A stretch of 55,364 nucleotides of DNA from Arenicellales bacterium. GTDB lineage: Bacteria; Pseudomonadota; Gammaproteobacteria; Arenicellales; JAANXG01. The position numbers were made by a program, and so were the translations under genes. How positions within the stretch are numbered: position 1 is the stretch's first letter; the number at the start of each line of letters is the position of its first letter. The stretch covers positions 1-55,364 of the forward strand of contig JASJAT010000002.1 of the NCBI GenBank assembly GCA_030066885.1. The letters are read 5' to 3'. Of the stretch, positions 1 through 9,501 are shown one piece after another. The notes under the pieces are model-generated. The model did not search any database. It saw nothing but the letters and a program-made list of their open reading frames with translations, and had not been told where the DNA came from.

Positions 1-57
<57 letters not shown>

Positions 58-121
58 GCACTGGATATCTAGCAAAAAGACTTTCTGCCTTGTCGCTTTG
101 CTTTGACTTACGGTCCTAATT

Positions 122-1942
122 TTACTGTTCTAGGAAACTTCGTAAATGCTCAGAGCGAGAAGGATGACGTAGCTTGCGCAAGGCCTTGGCTTCGATCTGT
201 CGAATACGTTCACGAGTCACGTCAAATTGCTTACCTACTTCTTCCAACGTGTGGTCTGTATTCATGCCAATCCCGAACCGCATGCGAAGCACCTTAGCTT
301 CACGCGGTGTCAGGGTATCTAGGATATCTTGCGTTGCGCCCATCAGACCAGAACCGGTCGCTGCATCCATCGGTGCTTCCACATTTTTATCTTCAATGAA
401 ATCCCCGAGGTGCGAGTCTTCGTCGTCGCCTATTGGGGTTTCCATGGAAATGGGCTCTTTCGCGATCTTCAATACCTTGCGAATCTTTTCCTCAGGCATT
501 TCCATGCGCTCAGCGAGCTCTTCCGGCAGTGCTTCGCGCCCCTTTTCTTGTAGTATTTGACGCGATATACGATTGAGCTTATTGATGGTTTCGATCATAT
601 GCACCGGGATACGAATAGTTCGCGCCTGGTCTGCGATGGATCGTGTGATCGCCTGGCGAATCCACCAGGTTGCATAGGTAGAAAATTTGTAGCCCCGGCG
701 GTATTCAAACTTATCCACGGCCTTCATTAAGCCAATGTTGCCCTCTTGGATAAGATCCAGAAATTGCAGGCCGCGATTAGTGTATTTCTTGGCAATGGAT
801 ATCACTAAGCGTAGATTAGCTTCCACCATTTCTTTTTTAGCACGACGCGCTTTGGCCTCACCGATTGACATCCGACGATTAACTTCTTTCAACTCATGGA
901 TGGGAATACCGGCCAGTTGCTCGAGCATTTCCAGCTTATCCCTATGTCCCTTGATCTCATCTCCATACTGTTCAATCACTTTTCTATTGTCGCCTGCCGC
1001 GCGCAGCAACGCTCTGTATAAGCCTTTATCCGTCTCTCGGTCGACAAACGCTTTGATAAAAGTTTTTCTGGGCATACGAGCGTACACGACACAGATCTCC
1101 ATAATTGCTCTTTCTCGTGCCCGCACGAGCTCAACCAGATCCTTGATTCGATCCCACAGTGCGTCAACTTGCTTCGGCGCAAGTTTGATCTCCATTACTT
1201 CCGCAGTGATTTTTTTCTGAATCCTCCTGACTTTGTCATCACCGATTCCATGTCGATCAATCGCCCGTATCAAACTGTTGTAACTTCTGTGGATGCGTTT
1301 GAATCGTTCATATGCTTCCTCGGGATCAGGACCGGTATCGATGTCTTCTTCGGTAGTGCCGTCTTCGTCATCATCAGCTAAGTCAGCCGGGCCAGTTTGT
1401 TGTGGTTGCGGAATGGGCTCATCTGCAGCGTTGGGGTCCACAAAATCGACCACCAAATCCGTTAGTCGCATTTCGTCGTTTTCAATTAGCTCGGTTAGCC
1501 TGAGGATCTCTTCAATAGTCACCGGACAGCTCGCGACAGCTTCCGTACATTGGCGAATGCCTTCTTCAATGCGCTTGGCCAACTTGATCTCATCTTTTCG
1601 AGTCAACAGATCCACAGTTCCCATTTCACGCATGTACATCCGCACTGGGTCCGTGGTGCGGCCAAACTCACTCTCCACCGCGGTAGTTAACGCTGCATCG
1701 GTGTCGTCATCCTCGTCATCGGAAGTGGGTTCTTCTTTAAGTAAAAGACTGTCGGGATCGGGCGGCTTGTCATAGACTGAGATACCCATGTCGTTGATCA
1801 TGTTAACGACGGCTTCGATCTGATCGGTATCGTGCATGTCTTCGGGCAAATGGTCATTGATCTCCCGATAGGTCAGGAAACCTTGTTCTTTGCCTTTTAG
1901 AATGAGCTTTTTGAGTTCAGACTGTTTACTTTCTTGATCCAC
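122..1942 (-). CDS. rpoD: RNA polymerase primary sigma factor RpoD (sigma-70)
   Basis: This is the housekeeping sigma factor that directs RNA polymerase to -35/-10 promoters. The 606-residue length is normal for a gammaproteobacterial RpoD. Visible parts are region 1.1 (about 1-80), region 1.2 ([11 protein letters not shown], near 97), an acidic non-conserved insert rich in D and E (about 185-210), region 2 with the core-binding and -10-recognition helices ([12 protein letters not shown] through [16 protein letters not shown]), region 3, and region 4 with the helix-turn-helix [20 protein letters not shown] close to the C-terminus. It is the last gene of the rpsU-yqeY-dnaG-rpoD block and lies about 100 nt after dnaG, so it may also have its own promoter in that gap. 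Confidence 0.99.
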   Translation of the reverse strand: MDQESKQSELKKLILKGKEQGFLTYREINDHLPEDMHDTDQIEAVVNMINDMGISVYDKPPDPDSLLLKEEPTSDDEDDDTDAALTTAVESEFGRTTDPVRMYMREMGTVDLLTRKDEIKLAKRIEEGIRQCTEAVASCPVTIEEILRLTELIENDEMRLTDLVVDFVDPNAADEPIPQPQQTGPADLADDDEDGTTEEDIDTGPDPEEAYERFKRIHRSYNSLIRAIDRHGIGDDKVRRIQKKITAEVMEIKLAPKQVDALWDRIKDLVELVRARERAIMEICVVYARMPRKTFIKAFVDRETDKGLYRALLRAAGDNRKVIEQYGDEIKGHRDKLEMLEQLAGIPIHELKEVNRRMSIGEAKARRAKKEMVEANLRLVISIAKKYTNRGLQFLDLIQEGNIGLMKAVDKFEYRRGYKFSTYATWWIRQAITRSIADQARTIRIPVHMIETINKLNRISRQILQEKGREALPEELAERMEMPEEKIRKVLKIAKEPISMETPIGDDEDSHLGDFIEDKNVEAPMDAATGSGLMGATQDILDTLTPREAKVLRMRFGIGMNTDHTLEEVGKQFDVTRERIRQIEAKALRKLRHPSRSEHLRSFLEQ

Positions 1943-2041
1943 GCGATAGGTACCTTGGAGATAGGGATTTTTGACAAATAACCTTTAAGTATAACTTAGC
2001 ATCCTTACAACCTCCTAATCCTAAATCGGTTGACGTTGGTC

Positions 2042-3781
2042 CTATTTTGACCGTCGATTCTGCAGCAATTCGCGAAGTTTTGACTTTTCGCTCTCAGAGA
2101 GATGTGTTTTGTGTAACAACTGCGTCGCCTGCTGTGACATCCACCGTTCCTTCAGCTGGCGCATGACTGCATCAAACTCCTGATCTAAGTCCTCTGTGGT
2201 AATCATATGGTCCCAAACGGCCAGTTTTTCAAGGTGTTTGTGATATTCGGTACCCCGGTATCGTTCCAACAGCGCGGCCGAAGTCATATCTGGGTGTTGC
2301 TGGGCTAATTGGGTTATTTCAATGAATAGCTGAATCCCGGGGAGCTCCAAATGCTGCAATTCGCTAACGTCACCCGCCTTCTTCGCAAGATGGGGTCGCT
2401 GAATCAACAGGCTTAATCCTAAACGAACCAAAGATTTTCTCACCAGGCCAGAATCAATAATGGGCTTTTTAGGTACCGATTCAGGGGACGGCAAGGTTCT
2501 ATTCAAAGTCTCCCTATCTATTTGGGCGAGTTGCGCCACTCGATTGAGCATCAATTCACGAAACGCACCATCGGGTACTTTTTGCAACATGGGTTTTGCC
2601 AACTCAATAAAGCGTGCTCGGCCATCAATCCGAGACAAGTCGGAACTGGCGCTCAGTTGTTGAAGTAGATAGTCAGGAAGTGGAACGGCATTAGCTAACT
2701 TCGCTTCGAAACCGGTTTTGCCTTCAGCCCGAACCACCGAATCGGGATCTTCGCCCTGAGGTAAGAACAGAAATGAAATTTGTCTGCCTTCTCTCAGGCA
2801 AGGTAGTGCAGTCTCCAGTGCTCGCCATGCCGCTTCACGTCCTGCTCTGTCACCGTCAAAACAGAAAACGACTTCATCGGTGTGACGAAACAGCCGCTCG
2901 AGTTGAGTACGAGTCGTGGCGGTACCTAAAGTAGCCACCGAGTTATTTAGCTCAAACTGTGACAGGGCAACGACATCCATGTACCCTTCAACCACCAGTG
3001 CTTTACCTGCTTCTTTGATGTGGGGGCGTGCGCGATAGAGTCCATATAGCTCCGATCCTTTGTGAAACACCGGCGTTTCTGGCGAGTTGAGATACTTAGG
3101 CTCCTCGTCCCCCAATGCCCTTCCGCCAAATCCAATAACCTGCCCACGATGGTTCTGTATAGGAAACATGATGCGGTTGCGAAAACGATCGTAGTGTCGA
3201 TTTTCAGATTTTCTCGTAATTAAACCTGCTTGCAGCAACAGGTTATGCTGATACTTTTTGTTGGTAAGATGCCGCAGTAAGTTGTCCCACCCGGGTGGGG
3301 CATAACCCAGGCCAAAGTGGGCGCTAATCTCGCCAGTTAAACCCCGCTGTTTTAGGTAGTCGATAGCCTCATTTGCTTGAGAGTGGTGCCTTAACTGCTG
3401 TTGATAGTAAGACGCACTCTCATCTAGAACGGTGAATATATCCGCCGTTTCTGTTTTCTTTTTGGCAGGGGCACTCTCTCCCTCTCTAGGGACTTCCAAG
3501 CCCAGTCTCGAAGCCAGGTACTCAACGGCTTCTACGAACTCCATATGCTCGAACTCCATTAGAAACCCAATGACCGTACCATGAGCGCTGCAACCAAAGC
3601 AGTGATAAAATTGTTTAGTTGGGCTCACAGTGAATGAGGGTGTTTTTTCGTCGTGAAATGGACAACAAGCCTTATATTCGGAACCCGCTTTCTTAAGCGG
3701 TACACGGCTATCGATAATGTCGACGATATCCGTACGGGTTATGAGATCATCGACGAAACTTTGGGGTATCCGGCCGGGCAT
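2042..3781 (-). CDS. dnaG: DNA primase DnaG
   Basis: This primase makes the short RNA primers for DNA replication at the fork, working with the DnaB helicase. The protein has 579 residues. The N-terminal CHC2 zinc-binding domain is intact, with likely ligands C40, H43, C61 and C64 (CPFH ... CFGC). A catalytic core follows, with the TOPRIM motifs VVEGYMDVVAL and the acidic FDGDRAGREAA. The last 150 or so residues form the less conserved helicase-binding domain. It sits between yqeY and rpoD, as expected for the macromolecular-synthesis operon that ties translation, replication and transcription start. Confidence 0.98.
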   Translation of the reverse strand: MPGRIPQSFVDDLITRTDIVDIIDSRVPLKKAGSEYKACCPFHDEKTPSFTVSPTKQFYHCFGCSAHGTVIGFLMEFEHMEFVEAVEYLASRLGLEVPREGESAPAKKKTETADIFTVLDESASYYQQQLRHHSQANEAIDYLKQRGLTGEISAHFGLGYAPPGWDNLLRHLTNKKYQHNLLLQAGLITRKSENRHYDRFRNRIMFPIQNHRGQVIGFGGRALGDEEPKYLNSPETPVFHKGSELYGLYRARPHIKEAGKALVVEGYMDVVALSQFELNNSVATLGTATTRTQLERLFRHTDEVVFCFDGDRAGREAAWRALETALPCLREGRQISFLFLPQGEDPDSVVRAEGKTGFEAKLANAVPLPDYLLQQLSASSDLSRIDGRARFIELAKPMLQKVPDGAFRELMLNRVAQLAQIDRETLNRTLPSPESVPKKPIIDSGLVRKSLVRLGLSLLIQRPHLAKKAGDVSELQHLELPGIQLFIEITQLAQQHPDMTSAALLERYRGTEYHKHLEKLAVWDHMITTEDLDQEFDAVMRQLKERWMSQQATQLLHKTHLSESEKSKLRELLQNRRSK

Positions 3782-3891
3782 GGTGAGATTCTAGCCCTAC
3801 GGCCTAACTAACGAAACGGCTGTGCATTACTGTGGAGCTTGTATGCGGCCGGAACCTGCGGCAATCGCTGTTCAGCCCTATGTCAGACCTA

Positions 3892-4338
3892 CTATTCTTG
3901 TAGCTTCGCTTTGACCTTCTGACTGACTAGACCCATATCCGCCTTACCTTGCAGTTGGGGTTTAAGTACTCCCATGACTTTGCCCATATCGCGCATATTG
4001 CGTGCACCGGTTTGATCCAGTGCCGTTTGGACTATTTTGTCAATTTCCTCTTCTTCCATTTGTTTTGGCATATAAGCCTGAAGTACGTCGCGATAGATAC
4101 CTTCTTTGGCCACCAAGTCGTCGCGACCACCGTCGGTAAACTGGGCAATGGCATCCTGGCACTGTTTGAGCTGCTTTTGGACTACCGATATAACGCCTTC
4201 ATCATCCAAGTCGACGCGTTCATCAACTTCTCGGCGTTGTATAGCGGCGCGTAGCAACCGTATGGATTCGAGTTTCTGGCTGTCCTTCGCCCGCATAGCT
4301 TCCTTCATATCGTCATTGATACGTTCTTTGAGCCCCAT
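3892..4338 (-). CDS. yqeY: GatB/YqeY domain-containing protein
   Basis: This 148-residue protein is the free-standing form of the YqeY domain that is also found at the C-terminus of GatB, the tRNA amidotransferase subunit. The start (MGLKERINDDMKEAMRAKD), the middle (LRLLRAAI-like RLLRAAIQRREVDER) and the end (GKVMGVLKPQLQGKADMGLVSQKVKAKL) match the family closely. The family is associated with tRNA handling, but the exact role of the stand-alone protein is not settled. It lies between rpsU and dnaG, a common position in Gammaproteobacteria, 29 nt after rpsU and 110 nt before dnaG. Confidence 0.93.
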   Translation of the reverse strand: MGLKERINDDMKEAMRAKDSQKLESIRLLRAAIQRREVDERVDLDDEGVISVVQKQLKQCQDAIAQFTDGGRDDLVAKEGIYRDVLQAYMPKQMEEEEIDKIVQTALDQTGARNMRDMGKVMGVLKPQLQGKADMGLVSQKVKAKLQE

Positions 4339-4367
4339 GCTATGGAATCGCCGTGTGGGCGGTGGAA

Positions 4368-4583
4368 CTAGTAGGCGCGTTGATAGCGTGCCCGTTGTCG
4401 GGATACACGCTTTAATTCACGCTTTCGAGCGGCAGCAGCTTTACGTTTGCGGACTGTGGTTGGTTTTTCGTAATGTTCGCGACTTCGCATCTCCGTAAAC
4501 AGCCCGGCTTTTTCGCAGGCTCGGCGAAAACGTCGTAGAATCACATCGAATGGTTCGTCCTGTCGAACCTTCACACTCGGCAT
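4368..4583 (-). CDS. rpsU: 30S ribosomal protein S21
   Basis: This small, very basic ribosomal protein takes part in translation initiation on the 30S subunit. The product is 71 residues from [19 protein letters not shown] to [10 protein letters not shown], the normal family length and sequence. I chose the ATG at 4583-4581 because it is preceded on the minus strand by AAAGGA at good spacing. The frame stays open for 26 codons upstream, but that extension is not S21-like. It is the first gene of the block leading to dnaG and rpoD. Confidence 0.98.
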   Translation of the reverse strand: MPSVKVRQDEPFDVILRRFRRACEKAGLFTEMRSREHYEKPTTVRKRKAAAARKRELKRVSRQRARYQRAY

Positions 4584-4632
4584 GTATTGATTTCCTTTAG
4601 TTAAGTAACAGGGTTGCCCCGAAGGGGGCGCA

Positions 4633-4661
4633 ATTCTAATGAAATCGACACTCTGGGACAA
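4633..4661 (-). promoter_or_regulatory. Candidate sigma-70 promoter of the rpsU-dnaG-rpoD block
   Basis: On the minus strand TTGTCC (plus 4656-4661) and TAGAAT (plus 4633-4638) are separated by 17 nt. Transcription would start near 4626. A GC-rich hairpin (GCCCC/GGGGC around GAAG, 4616-4629) overlaps the predicted start of the transcript. Confidence 0.5.
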
Positions 4662-4742
4662 GGGATTGCAGGATCATGGAAGAACCCCCAAATTCACCCT
4701 AAGGACACTGTACCTCAATACAGAGGGTAAGTTTTTAATTAT

Positions 4743-5762
4743 ATGCTTATATTAGGTATCGAGACCTCTTGTGATGATACCGGTGCGGCGGTATTTCATA
4801 CGCAGCAGGGGTTGCTCGTCCACAAACTGCATTCTCAGGTCGAGCTGCATCAAAGGTATGGCGGTGTCGTGCCCGAGTTGGCCGCCCGTGATCATATCCA
4901 GAAGCTCTTGCCCTTGATCAACGATGTACTAGATCGAGTTCAGGTGAAGCCGAAACAGCTCGATGGTATAGCCTACACAGCTGGTCCGGGACTGGCCGGT
5001 GCTCTACTGGTCGGGGCGGCGGTAGGTCGTAGCTTAGCATTTTCACTCAGCATTCCCGCGATTGGGGTACACCATATGGAGGGGCACTTGTTATCCCCCA
5101 TGTTGGAAGATCAGAGTCCGGACTTTCCGTTTCTGGCCTTGTTGGTATCAGGCGGCCATACCCAGCTGGTGGATGTGCAGCAACCAGGGCAATACCAACT
5201 GTTAGGAGAGAGCCTTGACGACGCCGTTGGTGAGGCTTTTGACAAAACAGCCAAACTATTGGGACTGGGCTATCCGGGAGGCCCCAAGGTCGCCGCTGCC
5301 GCTAAAATGGGTAATCCCAATCGATTTCATTTCCCCCGACCCATGACGGATCGCCCAGGACTCGACTTCAGTTTCAGTGGGCTCAAAACCCACACGCTGG
5401 AGACAGCGCGGGCTCACGATTTGACAAGCCAGACAGTTGCAGATATCGCCTGGGCTTTTCAGGATGCAGCGGTAGACACTTTGTTGATTAAAGCGCGTCG
5501 GGCATTGGAGCAAACCGGCCACCATGAATTTGTCGTGGCCGGAGGTGTAGGGGCAAATCAATTGTTGCGTGTCAGGCTTAAGGAGTTGGCAGACGAGCTT
5601 GATCGCGAGGTGTTTTATCCGCGTCCCGAGTTCTGTACCGACAACGGGGCTATGATTGCCTATGCCGGTGCGCTAAGACTCTCGGCGGAGGAATCAGCCG
5701 ACCCGCGATTCGCCGTCCACCCACGTTGGTCACTGGAGGATCTAAACCCGATCGCTAAGTAA
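4743..5762 (+). CDS. tsaD: tRNA N6-adenosine threonylcarbamoyltransferase TsaD
   Basis: TsaD transfers the threonylcarbamoyl group to A37 of ANN-decoding tRNAs, acting with TsaB, TsaC and TsaE. The protein has 339 residues and starts [17 protein letters not shown], the family N-terminus. The metal-binding pair H111 and H115 lies in HHMEGH. The glycine-rich ASKHA nucleotide-fold motifs LVSGGHTQL and [13 protein letters not shown] are present, with the C-terminal metal aspartate in [12 protein letters not shown]. It is transcribed away from rpsU, and this divergent tsaD/rpsU arrangement is conserved in Gammaproteobacteria. The other Tsa genes are not in the window. Confidence 0.98.
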   Translation: MLILGIETSCDDTGAAVFHTQQGLLVHKLHSQVELHQRYGGVVPELAARDHIQKLLPLINDVLDRVQVKPKQLDGIAYTAGPGLAGALLVGAAVGRSLAFSLSIPAIGVHHMEGHLLSPMLEDQSPDFPFLALLVSGGHTQLVDVQQPGQYQLLGESLDDAVGEAFDKTAKLLGLGYPGGPKVAAAAKMGNPNRFHFPRPMTDRPGLDFSFSGLKTHTLETARAHDLTSQTVADIAWAFQDAAVDTLLIKARRALEQTGHHEFVVAGGVGANQLLRVRLKELADELDREVFYPRPEFCTDNGAMIAYAGALRLSAEESADPRFAVHPRWSLEDLNPIAK

Positions 5763-5763
5763 C

Positions 5764-5829
5764 AAGTTTAAAGTATAAAGAGTGGTTGTTTCGTTTTACT
5801 TTAAACTTTCTCCTTTAACTTTTTACTTT
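5764..5829. repeat. 7-nt-period AAACTTT-type array between tsaD and plsY, with terminator-like inverted repeat
   Basis: A purine-rich arm (AGTTTAAAGTA, 5765-5775) is matched exactly by its reverse complement at 5797-5807, giving an 11-bp stem with a 21-nt loop. A pyrimidine-rich run follows in which CTTT recurs about every 7 nt to about 5829. It overlaps the 3' end of plsY and lies between two converging genes, so a two-way terminator is plausible. It is one of six arrays of this type in the window. Confidence 0.6.
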
Positions 5830-6413
5830 TTTCTGAGTTTTATTTTATCTTCTTCACCATTAATGAGGCGTTGGATATTCGCCTGGTGACGCCACACTAA
5901 AAACACCGCAATAAAAACACTCAAAAGAAGAAATGGTGTGCCGGGTAAAAGAAACCACGCAAATAGGGGAGACAGAACAGCGGTTAAGACTGCAGACAAA
6001 GATGAATACCTAAACAGGAGCGCTGAACCCAACCAACAAAGGATTAACGCAAGGCCCATCCAAGGGTTTAAGGCCAGGTAGACACCCAGCGCCGTAGCCA
6101 CGCCTTTGCCACCTTTGAATTGAAAAAAAACTGGAAATAAGTGACCGATAAACGCAGCTGCAGCAACGGTTGCCAATACCTGTGCATCTTGAGTAAACGC
6201 GCGGGCAATAAGAACGGGTATGGCTCCTTTTAATACATCGCTAAGCAGGGTGCTTACTGCGGCGGTCTTATTGCCTTGTCGGAGTATGTTAGTTGCACCG
6301 GGATTGCCACTACCCACGGTACGTGGATCCGGCATATCGAACACACGTGCGATCAATACTGCACTGGATATGGATCCCATTAGATAGGCCAGAAGGGGTA
6401 GTAAAAATTCCAT
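5823..6413 (-). CDS. plsY: Glycerol-3-phosphate acyltransferase PlsY
   Basis: This inner-membrane enzyme acylates glycerol-3-phosphate from acyl-phosphate, the first step of phospholipid synthesis in the PlsX/PlsY route. The 196-residue protein is strongly hydrophobic, with about five membrane segments by eye. It carries the three family loops: GSGNPGATN at 34-42, the PVFFQFKGGKGVAT loop with the FKGGKG motif, and a C-terminal WRHQANIQRLINGEE segment. It converges on tsaD and is divergent from folB, and the same neighbourhood (tsaD, plsY, folB) is common in this class. The last residues (KIKLRKK) are encoded within a 7-nt-period repeat. Confidence 0.96.
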   Translation of the reverse strand: MEFLLPLLAYLMGSISSAVLIARVFDMPDPRTVGSGNPGATNILRQGNKTAAVSTLLSDVLKGAIPVLIARAFTQDAQVLATVAAAAFIGHLFPVFFQFKGGKGVATALGVYLALNPWMGLALILCWLGSALLFRYSSLSAVLTAVLSPLFAWFLLPGTPFLLLSVFIAVFLVWRHQANIQRLINGEEDKIKLRKK

Positions 6414-6547
6414 TGCTCAATTTGAGAAGTTTATGAGACAAAGGTCAAGCTGCGAGCCCGCTGTCTGCTCGACACAACCATTCTCGCATGTTTTTAATTG
6501 TCTTAGGTTCTTGTATCTTAGAAAGACGATGCTATCGGGAGATTGAA

Positions 6548-6901
6548 TTGGATACTATTTTCCTCCACGGCCTTGAAGTTGAATGCGTCATCGGAGTTTG
6601 GGAGTGGGAACGGCGTATCAAGCAAAAAATTCAAATCGACCTTGATATGGCAGCGGATATCCGCAGTGCGGCTGCCACCGATCGATTGGAAGATACACTG
6701 AACTATAAGGCTATTGCTAAACGGGTCATTACCCATGTCGAAAATTCCAACTACCAGTTGGTGGAATCGCTTGCTGAGAGCGTTGCCGGTATCTTGCTAA
6801 ACGAATTCGCGGTTTCGTGGTGCCGGGTAAAGATCAATAAGGGGGGTGCAGTGAGGGGTGCTCGGTCAGTTGGTGTCATTGTAGAGCGAGGACAAAGATA
6901 G
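6548..6901 (+). CDS. folB: Dihydroneopterin aldolase FolB (TTG start)
   Basis: FolB cleaves 7,8-dihydroneopterin to 6-hydroxymethyl-dihydropterin and glycolaldehyde in folate synthesis. I place the start at TTG 6548, giving 117 residues beginning MDTIFLHGLEVECVIGVWEWE, which is where the family begins. A GGGAGA ribosome-binding site at 6537-6542 stands at good spacing from it. An ATG at 6488 would add 20 residues unlike the family (MFLIVLGSCILERRC) and is less likely. The C-terminal part holds the active-site region around VKINKGGAVRGARSVGVIVER. folK follows within about 15 nt, so the two are co-transcribed. Confidence 0.92.
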   Translation: MDTIFLHGLEVECVIGVWEWERRIKQKIQIDLDMAADIRSAAATDRLEDTLNYKAIAKRVITHVENSNYQLVESLAESVAGILLNEFAVSWCRVKINKGGAVRGARSVGVIVERGQR

Positions 6902-6914
6902 TGGAGTGGGATCG

Positions 6915-7403
6915 GTGACAAGGGTTTACGTGAGTATCGGCAGCAATATCGAACGGGAGCACAATGTGCGAAGTTCGGTCCATGAGCTTGAAAAACTGTT
7001 CAGTCCACTGACATTGTCAAGTGTGTACCGAAGTCGGGCAGTGGGTTTTGAAGGTGAAGATTTTTACAATATGGTCGTAGGCTTTGACACAACTTTGTCG
7101 CTTGATGATATCCACGATCACCTACGGCGGATTGAGAGGGCACATGGCAGGCAAAGAGGCATGGAGAAGTTCAGTGCTCGATCTCTGGATATTGATCTCT
7201 TGTTATATGGAGACACGGTACAACATAGTGCGAGCTTTGATATCCCGCGAAGTGAGATTGATCAGTGTGCTTTTGTCTTGCTGCCACTAAGTGAGATTGC
7301 AGCAGACTTGGTTCATCCAGAATATGGTCACACAATTGGTGCCATGTGGCAGAATTTCAAGTGCAAAGACCAAGCAATTGAAAAAATAGAACTTGAATTC
7401 TGA
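6915..7403 (+). CDS. folK: 2-amino-4-hydroxy-6-hydroxymethyldihydropteridine pyrophosphokinase FolK
   Basis: FolK transfers pyrophosphate from ATP to the product of FolB, the next step of folate synthesis. The signature ARSLDIDLLLYGD and the N-terminal VYVSIGSNIEREHNVR are clear. The product is 162 residues from GTG 6915, which has GGAG at 6903-6906 at proper spacing. A GTG at 6906 would add three residues and fits the ribosome-binding site less well. The gene directly follows folB, and with the pteridine reductase on the opposite strand it makes a small pterin/folate group. Confidence 0.95.
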   Translation: MTRVYVSIGSNIEREHNVRSSVHELEKLFSPLTLSSVYRSRAVGFEGEDFYNMVVGFDTTLSLDDIHDHLRRIERAHGRQRGMEKFSARSLDIDLLLYGDTVQHSASFDIPRSEIDQCAFVLLPLSEIAADLVHPEYGHTIGAMWQNFKCKDQAIEKIELEF

Positions 7404-7423
7404 TTAGTTAAAAGACTCAAGGG

Positions 7424-7494
7424 GTTCAAAAGAAAGAATAGAACTAGATTTTTTCTTTAACCTTTAAACTTTAATCTTTCATCGCTTTGAACTC
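7424..7494. repeat. 7-nt-period AAACTTT-type array between folK and the pteridine reductase
   Basis: Between two converging genes, CTTT recurs every 7 nt in the run at 7451-7481, then TTTGAAC at 7484-7490 matches the upstream GTTCAAA near 7426 in inverted orientation. The unit (AAACTTT and close variants) is the one seen after tsaD, gap, pgk and fabB. Confidence 0.6.
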
Positions 7495-7498
7495 TATT

Positions 7499-8248
7499 CT
7501 ATGGAACGACAGATCTCCCACCGTCAACAGGAACTACATGACCTGAAACAAAGTGTGCGTCACGGATTAAAAATAAGACCGTTTGGGCGATTTCTTGGGG
7601 GGTGCCCATACGTTTCAGCGGCGTACGGGAAATGAGTCTTTGATGTGCAACTTCGTCGTGATCATCTTCCGGCCACAGAATGGCGCCCGGAGCCACCGCG
7701 TTAACACGGACTTCAGGCGCAAGTTCTCGGGCCAGCGCACGGGTGAGCATAGTGAGTCCGGCTTTGGCAACACAGTACACTGAGTAATTCCGCAGCGGTC
7801 TGACACCATACACGTCAGTGATATTAACAATGGTGCCTTGGTTCTTTCTGAGCTCCGCTGCGGCGGCTTGAGCGAGAAAGAATGGGGCTTTGAGGTTTGT
7901 TCCGAGCAAGTCGTTCCAATCCTCTTCGTTGGTATCGCCAATCGGCGTTGGAAAAAAGGTCGAAGCATTGTTTACCACGGCGTCTAACCGAGAAAACACG
8001 TTGATGGACTCTTGTGCTAAGTGAGTGATCTTGTGGAAATCAAGCAAATCACCCTTTATCAACACCACCGAATCGGGCCGATCTTTGTTAAGTGCATCCT
8101 GCAGCTTTCGTGCATCGTCATCGGAACTGTGATAGTGCAGAACTAGCCGCATACCCTCAAGGTGAAGTCTTTTTGCGATTTCAGCTCCGATACGCCTAAT
8201 GCCACCGGTAACCAGCGCGACCTTGTCGTTTAGCACCTTGTCTTGCAT
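7499..8248 (-). CDS. Pteridine reductase (PTR1/FolM-like short-chain dehydrogenase)
   Basis: This NAD(P)H-dependent short-chain dehydrogenase of about 249 residues starts at MQDKVLNDKVALVTGG. Its nucleotide motif is TGGIRRIG, the TGxxxRxG form typical of pteridine reductases and FolM rather than the TGxxxGxG of ordinary family members. The catalytic Tyr-x3-Lys reads YCVAK. The likely reaction is reduction of dihydropterin or dihydrofolate, which suits the folB-folK neighbourhood. The frame is open upstream to 8398, but that part overlaps the divergent gene at 8335 and is not family-like. ATG 8260 is the next best start. Neither has a strong ribosome-binding site. Confidence 0.85.
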   Translation of the reverse strand: MQDKVLNDKVALVTGGIRRIGAEIAKRLHLEGMRLVLHYHSSDDDARKLQDALNKDRPDSVVLIKGDLLDFHKITHLAQESINVFSRLDAVVNNASTFFPTPIGDTNEEDWNDLLGTNLKAPFFLAQAAAAELRKNQGTIVNITDVYGVRPLRNYSVYCVAKAGLTMLTRALARELAPEVRVNAVAPGAILWPEDDHDEVAHQRLISRTPLKRMGTPQEIAQTVLFLIRDAHFVSGHVVPVDGGRSVVP

Positions 8249-8334
8249 TATTTCGATCATCGTATAGAGATAATTAATCATCCTAACCGATTCGTGTTGT
8301 GTAAGCATTAAATGATCCAAGTTTTGGACGGCAT

Positions 8335-9501
8335 ATGAGTGGACATAGAACCTTGGTCTTACCGGAGCCCGATGATCAGTCGCTAGAGCACAGTGCAAGG
8401 CTAAAAAGCGTCATCAACGATGCCATCGACGCTGCGGGTGGACTGATACCGTTTTCACAGTTCATGGAGATTGCGCTCTACAGCCCATTGGGCGGGTACT
8501 ATCTTTCGGGCTCGCGGAAATTTGGCGAGGAAGGTGATTTCGTTACGGCACCCGAATTAGGTGATGTGTTTGCGCGCTGCCTGGCAAAGCAGGTGGCCCA
8601 GGTTCTCGACGGTCTGGAAAACGGTGAAGTATTGGAAATTGGCGCCGGCTCGGGGGTGCTGGCGATGCAATTACTCAAAGAGCTGGATAAGCATTACGAA
8701 TTACCATCGCGTTATTCAATTTTGGAGGTCAGCCCGGAACTCTCAAGGCGGCAATTTCAGCTTTTGCAGCAACGAGTGCCAGAATATGCGGACCGCGTAC
8801 GGTGGTTGTCTGAATTGCCCAACACTTTTTCGGGTGTTGTCGTTGCCAACGAAGTAGTCGATGCCTTACCTGTAGACAGGTTTACGGTTAAGAAAGGTGA
8901 TGTCTTTGGGGTCGGGGTAGCGGTGCGGGAAAGCAGCTTTGCCGATGCGACCTACGCGGTCGACCATGCAAAATGGGATGCGATAAGGAAGTTAAATCTT
9001 GCGGATGGATACAGCTCCGAAGTGGGTTTTCAACAGCAAGCCTGGATACGCAGTTTAGGTGATAGGCTGAAGTCTGGCGTAATTATTGTCATCGACTATG
9101 GTTTTCCGTGTCATGAGTTTTTTCATCCACAGCGGTGCAACGGTACTTTGATGTGCCACTATCGTCACCATAGTCACAGCGATCCATATATAAATGTTGG
9201 TTTACAAGACATTACGGCCCATGTAGATTTCACTGCCCTTGCCGGAGCGGCATGCGAAAGCGGATTGTCGCTGCTTGGATTTACAAACCAAGCTTCTTTT
9301 CTACTATCCCTCGGTATCTTAGACATTATTGCACCGGAAATGCAGGGTAACACTGCGCACACAATCGAAATAACTCAACAAGTCAAGAAACTGACTTTAC
9401 CTTCCGAAATGGGAGAGTTATTCAAAGTTATGGTGGTAGGGATTGGCTTTGAGCAACCATTATTGGGTTTTGCCCTCGCCGATCACCGGAGCCGATTGTA
9501 A
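8335..9501 (+). CDS. SAM-dependent methyltransferase, MidA/NDUFAF7 family
   Basis: The protein has 388 residues of the COG1565 family. In mitochondria the homologue NDUFAF7 methylates an arginine of a complex I subunit, while bacterial substrates are unknown. The N-terminal part (IPFSQFMEIALYSPLGGYYLSG, FVTAPELGDVFA) is the family hallmark. The SAM-binding glycine loop is LEIGAGSGVLA, and the following VVANEVVDALPVDRF is also characteristic. It is divergent from the pteridine reductase and ends directly before uppP (the stop abuts the next ATG), so these two are probably one transcript. Confidence 0.9.
   Translation: MSGHRTLVLPEPDDQSLEHSARLKSVINDAIDAAGGLIPFSQFMEIALYSPLGGYYLSGSRKFGEEGDFVTAPELGDVFARCLAKQVAQVLDGLENGEVLEIGAGSGVLAMQLLKELDKHYELPSRYSILEVSPELSRRQFQLLQQRVPEYADRVRWLSELPNTFSGVVVANEVVDALPVDRFTVKKGDVFGVGVAVRESSFADATYAVDHAKWDAIRKLNLADGYSSEVGFQQQAWIRSLGDRLKSGVIIVIDYGFPCHEFFHPQRCNGTLMCHYRHHSHSDPYINVGLQDITAHVDFTALAGAACESGLSLLGFTNQASFLLSLGILDIIAPEMQGNTAHTIEITQQVKKLTLPSEMGELFKVMVVGIGFEQPLLGFALADHRSRL

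Noticed and set aside
4584..4661. 97-residue version of ribosomal protein S21
   Set aside because: The extra 26 residues cover the promoter and leader, and S21 begins at MPSVKV with a good ribosome-binding site.
8249..8398. Longer start for the pteridine reductase
   Set aside because: It would overlap the start of the divergent MidA-like gene and adds 50 residues unlike the family.
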